A stretch of DNA of 19,785 bases from Tatlockia sp. GTDB lineage: Bacteria > Cyanobacteriota > Cyanobacteriia > Cyanobacteriales > Chroococcidiopsidaceae. The number at the start of each line of letters is the position of its first letter. Positions within the stretch are counted from its first letter, which is position 1. The notes beneath the pieces were generated by a model. That model was not told the DNA's origin and searched no databases. It saw only the letters and a program-made list of their open reading frames with translations. The translations under genes and the position numbers were made by a program. The stretch is from contig JACCVJ010000137.1 in the NCBI GenBank assembly GCA_013698215.1, positions 1 to 19,785 of the forward strand, given 5' to 3'. This document shows positions 15,046 through 19,785 of the stretch, piece by piece.

Positions 15046-16287
15046 GTGTCAGACCATTCAATGCAATTCAAGAAATTTTCGTTGCTCACACAGGGAATTG
15101 AATCGGGGGAAGTGCTAAAGGCCATAGAAGCAGCAATACCACCAGAAACTATTGAGCAGGTGTTAAACCAGACAGATAGTAGGGAAACGCGAAAGCGCAA
15201 ACTGCCATCACACCTAGTAGTCGCTCTTGTAATTGCGATGAGCCTATGGTCGTCGGATTCGATGCGAACAGTTCTGAAAAATCTGGTCAAAGGCCTAAGA
15301 ACACAGTGGCTAAGATTAGCTCAGTTTTGGCAAGTACCAAGTCCATCATCAATTACAGAAGCAAGGCAGAGACTGGGATGTCGAGCAATGAGCCAGTTAT
15401 TCAACCAAGTAGCAAGTCCCTTGGGAACACCACAAACTCCAGGTGCATTTTTGTGTGGACTGCGAGTCATGGCAGTAGATGGCACTGTACTAGACGTGCC
15501 TGATACGCCAGCAAATGCCAAAGTTTTTGGATATCCAGGCAGTAGACGCGGAACCAGAGCGGCATTTCCCAAAATTCGACTGGTGTTATTGGTTGAAGCA
15601 GGGACTCATTTAATTGTGGATGCGTTGATGTGTCCTTACCGGATGGGAGAACGAGTGCGAGCCAAGAAACTGCTGCGTTCAGTCACACAAGGGATGTTAC
15701 TGATGTGGGATAGAGGATTGCACTCTTATGCAATGGTGCAAGCAACTCAAAAACAAGGATGTGATTACCTGGGACCAGTACCGAAGAACGTGAAATTTGC
15801 CGCCGAAAAAATTTTAGACGATGGGTCATATCTGAGTGGGGTTTATCCTGATGGTAAGTCTAAGAAAAAAGGTGCTACCAAAATTCTTTTACGCGTGATT
15901 GAGTACACTATTGACTCCGAAGAAGAACAAAAAACTTACCGTCTGATTACTAGTTTGCTAGATCCTACTCTTTACCCAGCTTTATTACTAGCGTCTGAAT
16001 ACCATCAACGTTGGGAAGTAGAAAATACGATTGATGAACTCAAAACCCACCTGTTGGGTCGTAAAACTCCCATCCGCTCACTCAATCCCCGCGAGGTTGT
16101 CCAAGAAGTTTATGGTTTGCTTCTAGGGCATTGGGCTGTTCGATGCTTAATGGTCCAAGCTGCACAGCAAGCAGGTATCTCTCCTCTGCGTTTTTGTTTT
16201 ACTGGTACACTCAAAGTGATTCGGAGTGCTATTCCTGAATTTCAAAATGCTCCAACCGAACAACTCCCTTTTTTTTGTCATGGTTGA
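15046..16287 (+). CDS. IS4-family transposase, frame shifts at a T8 run near the C terminus
   Basis: This DDE transposase cuts and pastes the surrounding IS. The frame gives 413 residues. Seen: the IS4 N-terminal domain (about 10-110, RKLPSHLVVALVIAMSLWS), D145 in VMAVDGTVLDVPD, D222 in MLLMWDRGLHSY, and E326 within the Y-x2-R-x3-E-x6-K signature (Y319, R322, E326, K333). Start may be GTG 15046 (as given) or ATG 15061. After LPFF the frame hits eight T (16269-16276) and stops at 16285-16287. In the -1 frame it continues LSWLMIEILDEKIPPRQGRT and on to TAA 16446-16448, three bases before the right terminal repeat, with normal IS4 C-terminal character. A ninth T, or -1 slippage, would give 467 residues. 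It is either a fresh inactivating deletion or regulated slippage. Confidence 0.92.
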   Translation: MSDHSMQFKKFSLLTQGIESGEVLKAIEAAIPPETIEQVLNQTDSRETRKRKLPSHLVVALVIAMSLWSSDSMRTVLKNLVKGLRTQWLRLAQFWQVPSPSSITEARQRLGCRAMSQLFNQVASPLGTPQTPGAFLCGLRVMAVDGTVLDVPDTPANAKVFGYPGSRRGTRAAFPKIRLVLLVEAGTHLIVDALMCPYRMGERVRAKKLLRSVTQGMLLMWDRGLHSYAMVQATQKQGCDYLGPVPKNVKFAAEKILDDGSYLSGVYPDGKSKKKGATKILLRVIEYTIDSEEEQKTYRLITSLLDPTLYPALLLASEYHQRWEVENTIDELKTHLLGRKTPIRSLNPREVVQEVYGLLLGHWAVRCLMVQAAQQAGISPLRFCFTGTLKVIRSAIPEFQNAPTEQLPFFCHG

Positions 16288-16450
16288 TGATTGAGATTTT
16301 GGATGAGAAAATTCCTCCCCGTCAAGGTAGAACGAACCCTCGATTAGTCAAAAAAACTTGTTCCAAGTTTCCATCTAAGAAACCCATTCATCGCGGAAGT
16401 GGTACTCAACACCAGACACTCATTTTTTCCATTATTAATACTGCTTAATT

Positions 16451-16468
16451 CTTAACCGAAAAGTATTG
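16451..16468 (-). repeat. IS right terminal inverted repeat
   Basis: CTTAACCGAAAAGTATTG is the exact complement of the left end at 14994-15011. It lies three bases after the stop codon of the frame-corrected transposase. Confidence 0.94.
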
Positions 16469-16478
16469 GCGCATAATG
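16469..16478. repeat. Target site duplication, right copy
   Basis: GCGCATAATG here matches 14984-14993 exactly and marks the right junction of the insertion element. Confidence 0.93.
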
Positions 16479-16672
16479 GCGGTACGATGCGCCCAAGGAC
16501 ACGCCCAAGAGATGTAGAGATGGTAGCGCCCCGGTTCGGCTTTAAAACCGCTACTTCCATCGCTAGTAATGCGATCGCGGAAGGTAGTAGAAGGGCGAAC
16601 AAATTTGCCTTGCTCGTCTTCTTGATCTCTTTGAGCAATCCATTTACCGTCCTTAAGTACACCTAAACCCAT
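16469..16672 (-). pseudogene. Glutathionyl-hydroquinone reductase, 5' part (gene split by an IS)
   Basis: This is the N-terminal 68 codons of the interrupted reductase. The open frame runs on into the IS and stops at 16445 after adding QYFSVKN-type residues. Seen: MGLGVLKDGKWIAQ at the start, FRDRITSDGSSGFKAEPGRYHLYISWACPWAHRT, where the CPWAHR motif holds the catalytic Cys (C58) typical of glutathionyl-hydroquinone reductases. Joining HRTAIMR here to the RLKGLENVIG of the 3' part across a single target copy restores the family sequence exactly in frame. Start is ATG 16672 with AGAGG eight bases upstream. The fragment alone lacks the glutathione-binding and helical domains, so enzyme activity should be lost in this strain. 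Confidence 0.9.
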
Positions 16673-16753
16673 AATTGTTTCCTCTACAAGTGTTTACTTA
16701 AAGTTAAGTTCAATTAGGGCTTAGGCTGCATCATTCTTAAGTGCTAGGGAAAC

Positions 16754-17044
16754 TCATTGGGGGCTGAGGATCTGGGGAACTTTAAAAAATTCGCCTTCTT
16801 GGTCTGGCGCACCAGTTAGTATTGCTTCTCTGTCACTATAGGGTTGTAATTCATCTTTGCGCGTCACATTACTAACCTCAATGGCGCGGGTTGTCGGTTG
16901 AACATCGGTAACATCAAGTTCGCTCAGTTGAGCAAAATAATCTAAAATACTGCCCAACTGGGTAGTAAATTGTTCTTCTTCTTCAGGCGATAGTTCTAAA
17001 CGGGCTAGCATTGCAACTTTGTGGACTTGTTCGCGATCGATCAT
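16754..17044 (-). CDS. gatC: Asp/Glu-tRNA(Asn/Gln) amidotransferase subunit C
   Basis: GatC is the small subunit of the GatCAB enzyme, which amidates Glu-tRNA(Gln) and Asp-tRNA(Asn); it helps fold GatA and clamps A to B. The 96 residues are the usual length. The family pattern is clear: MIDREQVHKVAMLARLELSPEEEE at the N terminus, LGSILDYFAQLSELDVTDVQPTTRA in the middle, then the R-x-DE motif (VTRKDELQPYSDREAILTGAPDQEGEFFKVPQIL) and the typical FFKVPQIL end. Start is ATG 17044. It follows ycf3 by 43 bases on the same strand and may share its transcript. Genes for GatA and GatB are not in the window, as is usual where gat genes are dispersed. Confidence 0.96.
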   Translation of the reverse strand: MIDREQVHKVAMLARLELSPEEEEQFTTQLGSILDYFAQLSELDVTDVQPTTRAIEVSNVTRKDELQPYSDREAILTGAPDQEGEFFKVPQILSPQ

Positions 17045-17087
17045 AAGTTAGTTAATGGAAGGAAATATTGTAAAACTAAAGTTAGAG

Positions 17088-17609
17088 CTAGAAATAAACA
17101 TCTATATTCGAGCGTCCGGTAGTTTTGAGCCAGTTTTGGGCTTCTAGGTAGTTATTAGGAGCCATGCGAATTGCTCTTACCCAGTATTGAGCAGCTTTAT
17201 CAAACAACTGTTCGGCTGCGTCAGCGTCCCCAATAGCTTTAGCTTGTTCGCCTTGGTAGTGGTAGATTACGGCAATGTTATTCAAAGCTTGAGGTAAGCG
17301 GGGATTAAATTCTATCGCTAGTTCGTATTGAGTTAAAGCTCTTTGGTGTTCGCCATTACTAGCATAAATTAGCCCCATATTGTAGAGAATATAGCTGCGA
17401 TCGTTCGTATCTTCCTCTAATTCCAAAGCTTCGTTGTAGTTGTCCAGTGCTTCCGCGTATTCTCCATCAGCTTGCGCCGACATTCCATCGCGGTAGTAAA
17501 CAAAGGCTTCTTTGGCTTTTTTGTTGGTAGGCAAGATTTTTAAGATAATATCTGCCATGACAGTAAAAGACTTGTCAATAAAATTATCGTTACGTTGAGT
17601 TCTTGGCAT
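17088..17609 (-). CDS. ycf3: Photosystem I assembly protein Ycf3
   Basis: Ycf3 is a peripheral thylakoid chaperone that helps assemble the PsaA/PsaB core of photosystem I. The 173 residues match the family length and both ends: MPRTQRNDNFIDKSFTVMADIILKILPT at the N terminus and QNWLKTTGRSNIDVYF at the C terminus. Three TPR units are visible, at about 34-70 (AFVYYRDGMSAQADGEYAEAL), 71-106 (ILYNMGLIYASNGEHQRAL) and 110-150 (ALNNIAVIYHYQGEQAKAI). This gene alone marks the host as an oxygenic phototroph. Start is ATG 17609. It is divergent from the acetyltransferase gene, with 80 bases between them, and is followed by gatC on the same strand. Confidence 0.97.
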   Translation of the reverse strand: MPRTQRNDNFIDKSFTVMADIILKILPTNKKAKEAFVYYRDGMSAQADGEYAEALDNYNEALELEEDTNDRSYILYNMGLIYASNGEHQRALTQYELAIEFNPRLPQALNNIAVIYHYQGEQAKAIGDADAAEQLFDKAAQYWVRAIRMAPNNYLEAQNWLKTTGRSNIDVYF

Positions 17610-17689
17610 AGTCGTCTTGATTAATGTTTTTGCTAACGGCTGGATTCTAAGTAATTTTGTGATTGTTTACCACCTATATCTAAGGTAGT

Positions 17690-18217
17690 ATGTCTGCGGT
17701 CGATTGTTGTACCCCAAAATGCGATCGCCCTCTAGTTGAAATGCAAATTCGCTTGTTTCGCCCCCAAGACACAGATCAAATAGCCCAGTTATTTCATCAA
17801 ACCGTGCATGAAGTCAACCGCCGCGATTATTCTAGCAATCAATGTTTAGCTTGGTCGCCAAAGGATATTTATTTTCGAGACTGGGAAAAAGTTTGCTCTA
17901 GTCGCTATACCTTTGTTGCCGAAATTGGGGATGCGATCGTTGGGTTTGGCGAGTTAGAAGCCAATGGTCATATTGATTGCTTTTATTGCCATAAAGACTA
18001 TCAGCGTTGTGGTGTTGGTAGTAAAATCTATCAAGCGATAGAAGAAAAAGCGGATGAATTGGGGTTGCGGCGCTTGTTTACGGAAGCAAGTATTACCGCA
18101 AAGCCATTTTTTCAGCATCTAGGGTTTGTAATTATTACTGAGCAGCAAGTTAGTTGTCGAGGAGAAATTTTTACAAACTACGCAATGGAGAAGTTGTTAG
18201 TAGAAGCTGGCAAATAA
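17690..18217 (+). CDS. GNAT-family N-acetyltransferase
   Basis: The product has 175 residues from ATG 17690 (AAGG nearby upstream) or 158 from the Met at 17741, where the conserved part MQIRLFRPQDTDQIAQLFHQTV begins. Seen: strand-helix start of the GNAT fold, FVAEIGDAIVGFGELEANGHIDCFYC as the central sheet, and the acetyl-CoA loop H-K-D-Y-Q-R-C-G-V-G-S-K followed by its helix (about 105-130). The C-terminal EASITAKPFFQHLGFVI is also typical. It resembles small YafP-type acetyltransferases. The acceptor substrate cannot be told from sequence. It is convergent with the decayed gene tail at 18219-18323 and ends right at the repeat shared with 19162-19186. Confidence 0.9.
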   Translation: MSAVDCCTPKCDRPLVEMQIRLFRPQDTDQIAQLFHQTVHEVNRRDYSSNQCLAWSPKDIYFRDWEKVCSSRYTFVAEIGDAIVGFGELEANGHIDCFYCHKDYQRCGVGSKIYQAIEEKADELGLRRLFTEASITAKPFFQHLGFVIITEQQVSCRGEIFTNYAMEKLLVEAGK

Positions 18218-18236
18218 ACTAAGAACAGCCTTCAAT
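18212..18236. repeat. 25-base direct repeat, left copy
   Basis: The 25 bases from AAATAAACTAAG to CTTCAAT are identical to 19162-19186. They cover the end of the acetyltransferase gene and the stop of the decayed gene tail. The two copies bracket the toxin-antitoxin locus. Confidence 0.85.
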
Positions 18237-18323
18237 GTATTATATTTATGGCAGTTTTCCGGCTCTAAAAGTAGTTACTCGTTTACCGTCAGCTTCAAAT
18301 ACTACTCGATAAGAGCGATCGCT
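18219..18323 (-). pseudogene. Decayed duplicate of the 3' end of the exported-protein gene
   Basis: On the minus strand this stretch reads SDRSYRVVFEADGKRVTTFRAGKLP, then TAA, then YIEGCS and a final TAG. It parallels SDRNYRLVFETDGKRVLRFRVGKLPEVEYIEGCS at the end of the gene at 19169-19711. Two in-frame TAA codons (18246-18248 and 18240-18242) replace Glu-Val-Glu. Similarity begins abruptly at a GCGATCGC site (18315-18322), so the N-terminal ~145 codons, signal peptide included, are absent. The divergence between copies shows the duplication is old. The remnant is not expressed as a useful protein. Confidence 0.85.
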
Positions 18324-18347
18324 TGCAGTTTCATCTCAACGAAGATA

Positions 18348-18736
18348 TCAAGGTTGCTGAACTTCACAATCAGTTAATCCCTTAGCTCTATTCACGAACT
18401 TAGTATCAAAGTATATATTGCGGAACAGTCCTGGCTTTGTACTAAATGAAGGGCATCAGCAAAATCCAGCCCATTCTCATGCCATTGCAGAGCTTGCGCC
18501 ATCAAACTTCCATTCGTAAGCTGGACATTAGGTAAACCTAGTAAATTTCTAAATGCCCTGCAAATTTCATCCGGTTTGAAATGGTAGGCAAAACGTAATA
18601 CCCACTCAGTTTCGAGAATTACGGTGTCTGGGATAAATATTTCTTGTTCCTGAAATAGCTTGAGGCTTTTGTTGTATTGCTGTTCATCATCTTGAGTTAA
18701 AAGACGTACCACAACGTTTGTATCAACTGCGATCAT
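18348..18736 (-). pseudogene. vapC: VapC-type PIN-domain toxin, frameshifted near the C terminus
   Basis: This is a PIN-domain ribonuclease of a type II toxin-antitoxin pair. The frame from ATG 18736 is open to 18392 and gives 114 residues: MIAVDTNVVVRLL with D5, ILETEWVLRFA with E42/E44, and GLDFADALHL with D91/D94. It then ends in SAIYTLILSS. The family continues T-x-D (fourth acidic residue), and that tail is present one frame over: DTKFVNRAKGLTDCEVQQP to TGA at 18348-18350. One missing T near 18406-18410 (ACTTTGATACT on the minus strand) explains the shift; restored length would be 129 residues, normal for VapC. The last metal-binding Asp and the final helix are lost, so the toxin is probably dead. 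It overlaps the antitoxin gene by 14 bases. Confidence 0.88.
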
Positions 18737-18986
18737 GCCACTGTTCCATTACTCCCTGGCGAATCGCATCTTCTATATCATCTAAGCTCTTGGGTTTTCC
18801 TGGATATTTCAAGCAGCCTGCAACCTGAGCTAATGTCGTCTCTGGAAAAGGCTTTTTGGGTTTTAAAAGAATACCATCACCAACATCAATAGCCATAAGT
18901 TCTTGACCTGCTTCCCAGTTATGAGCAGCACGTAAAGCTTTTGGAATAACAACTTGTCCTTTACTCGACAAACGGGTTACTTCCAC
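18723..18986 (-). CDS. AbrB/MazE-type antitoxin of the PIN toxin
   Basis: The product binds DNA as an AbrB-type swapped-hairpin dimer and neutralises the cognate toxin. From GTG 18986 it has 87 residues: MEVTRLSSKGQVVIPKALR (the SpoVT/AbrB signature), AAHNWEAGQELMAIDVGDGILLKPK, then an acidic C-terminal half (DDIEDAIRQGVMEQW) that would wrap the toxin. An upstream GTG at 19067 would give 114 residues, but the added part (MFDRHNHWQDNDDKIL) has no family character, so I prefer 18986; TTG codons just upstream are further options. The stop overlaps the toxin start by 14 bases, the normal antitoxin-first layout. The antitoxin looks intact although its toxin is frameshifted. Confidence 0.85.
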   Translation of the reverse strand: MEVTRLSSKGQVVIPKALRAAHNWEAGQELMAIDVGDGILLKPKKPFPETTLAQVAGCLKYPGKPKSLDDIEDAIRQGVMEQWHDRS

Positions 18987-19067
18987 TATACTCAGAGTCA
19001 AAAGGTGTAAGAAATATGTAAGAATTTTATCATCATTATCTTGCCAGTGGTTATGGCGGTCGAACAC

Positions 19068-19168
19068 TGCATTGGAGCCAAAATCAACTCAACTTCACCG
19101 TTGTGCAGCTTTATATCTTGGTGAGGATGGTATAGCAAGGTTGTTGGGTGAGTATTTGAGTAAATAAA
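19068..19168 (+). other. Intergenic stretch with a possible gene remnant
   Basis: On the + strand bases 19099-19167 can be read as RCAALYLGEDGIARLLGEYLSK and stop, with no good start and few upstream codons. It could be the tail of a lost gene, because its stop falls in the same repeat that ends the acetyltransferase gene. I do not recognise a family and the call is weak. Confidence 0.25.
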
Positions 19169-19186
19169 CTAAGAACAGCCTTCAAT
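19162..19186. repeat. 25-base direct repeat, right copy
   Basis: Identical to 18212-18236. It spans the stop codon of the exported-protein gene and marks one edge of the old duplication. Confidence 0.85.
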
Positions 19187-19711
19187 ATATTCTACTTCTG
19201 GCAGTTTACCGACTCTAAAGCGAAGGACTCGTTTTCCATCAGTTTCAAATACCAGTCGATAATTGCGATCGCTCTTATCTTTGGGTACATACGTCAAATA
19301 GTGTCCGCCACTATCTCCCGTGTATTTATGAGCGCTGACTTTTATTTGTCCTGGATACAGTGCTTTAATTCGGGCTTCGGTATCACCAATTTTTACCCCG
19401 CTTAGAGTAGTAACGGAACTTTTATCATATACGTCTACTCTAGCAATGCGCCCATCTGTCACCATAAATCCCAGACCTTTAGGTGCGCCTTGAGGCTGGA
19501 CGTAATAGCAACTAGGCTCTACTTTACCAACTAGCTTAATACCTGCGGCTTTGCTTGCCTCTGCAACGGTCATCCCTACTCTAATTGAGCCAATGCTATT
19601 AATCGCAACTTTTGACTGGTTGGTAATTTTTGTTTGAGCGTTAGTTGCACTAATAGCCACTACCAAGACTACTAGGGGACTGACTAAATAAGTTAAAAAT
19701 TTCGCGCTCAT
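19169..19711 (-). CDS. Small exported protein with two BamE-like repeats, function unknown
   Basis: The product has 180 residues. The N terminus MSAKFLTYLVSPLVVLVVAISATNA is a signal peptide with likely cleavage after Ala25, giving a periplasmic or secreted protein. The mature part holds two related units, GSIRVGMTVAEASKAAGI (41-58) and LSGVKIGDTEARIKALYP (about 99-117); the 'G-x-R/K-x-G-M/D-T' start followed by a helix recalls SmpA/BamE-like domains, but this is only a resemblance. Cys68 and Cys179 could form a disulfide. No catalytic motif is visible. Start is ATG 19711 with AAAG upstream. Its last ~35 codons exist again in decayed form at 18219-18323. Confidence 0.8.
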   Translation of the reverse strand: MSAKFLTYLVSPLVVLVVAISATNAQTKITNQSKVAINSIGSIRVGMTVAEASKAAGIKLVGKVEPSCYYVQPQGAPKGLGFMVTDGRIARVDVYDKSSVTTLSGVKIGDTEARIKALYPGQIKVSAHKYTGDSGGHYLTYVPKDKSDRNYRLVFETDGKRVLRFRVGKLPEVEYIEGCS

Positions 19712-19785
19712 ATTCTTTAATAACTAACAATTTATTTTAGATTATCTCAGTCAATTGGTGCCAAGCACAAAAAAAAGGGATGACA

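Larger units (their letters stand above)
14994..16468. mobile_element. IS4-family insertion sequence, 1,475 bp, inserted in a reductase gene
   Basis: The element is bounded by perfect 18-base terminal inverted repeats, CAATACTTTTCGGTTAAG at 14994-15011 and its complement at 16451-16468. It is flanked by a perfect 10-base target duplication. It carries a single transposase gene on the + strand, opposite to the reductase it interrupts. Identical ends and duplicates, and a host gene otherwise undamaged, point to recent insertion. The 1.4-1.5 kb size, the 10-base duplication and the YREK signature in the transposase all fit the IS4 family. No passenger gene is present. Confidence 0.95.

Noticed and set aside
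16435..16662. Second minus-strand open frame over the reductase N-terminal fragment
   Set aside because: It is a shadow frame; the frame from 16672 carries the CPWAHR motif and joins precisely to the 3' part.
16696..16709. Palindrome ACTTAAAGTTAAGT upstream of the reductase as an operator
   Set aside because: It is a short AT-rich palindrome that could occur by chance, with no second copy and no regulator nearby.

Overview
The window comes from a cyanobacterium. The octamer GCGATCGC (HIP1) is scattered through it. It carries ycf3 (photosystem I assembly), an aerobic hemF next to a DUF2499/DUF3593 membrane-protein pair, and a cyanobacterial-type mrp and gatC. Codon use is moderate in GC with AT-rich stretches. 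No tRNA, rRNA or CRISPR array was recognised.

Region 1 (1-7580, + strand) is the most interesting part. It is one tightly coupled operon whose genes overlap by 1-4 bases or lie 5 bases apart. It contains the tail of a probable SNF2-type protein (dpdE-like), a RecQ-like helicase (dpdF-like), a winged-helix-like protein (dpdG-like), a large P-loop ATPase with a Cys cluster (dpdH-like) and a coiled-coil protein (dpdI position). I read this as the restriction/effector half of a Dpd (7-deazaguanine DNA modification and restriction) defence island. Its modification genes (dpdA/B/C, preQ0 synthesis) would lie left of the window. The operon ends at a long hairpin shared with the convergent gene.

Region 2 (7676-14070) is housekeeping. 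It holds an M16 peptidase pair whose two subunits carry complementary active-site halves, an Mrp-type Fe-S/ATPase protein, an SRPBCC protein, hemF, and the translationally coupled DUF2499/DUF3593 pair. A six-copy inverted-repeat cluster (14079-14201) follows.

Region 3 (14210-16672) is a glutathionyl-hydroquinone reductase gene split by a 1,475-bp IS4-family element. The element has perfect 18-bp terminal inverted repeats and a perfect 10-bp target duplication. Removing it restores one 325-codon reading frame, so the insertion is young. The transposase itself shifts frame at a run of eight T near its C terminus.

Region 4 (16754-19785) holds gatC, ycf3, a GNAT acetyltransferase, and a toxin-antitoxin locus (AbrB-type antitoxin, PIN toxin). 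The toxin has lost its last acidic residue through a one-base frameshift. A small exported protein follows, whose 3' end also exists as a decayed duplicate about 950 bases away, on the other side of the toxin-antitoxin locus. The region looks like a small site of gene turnover.
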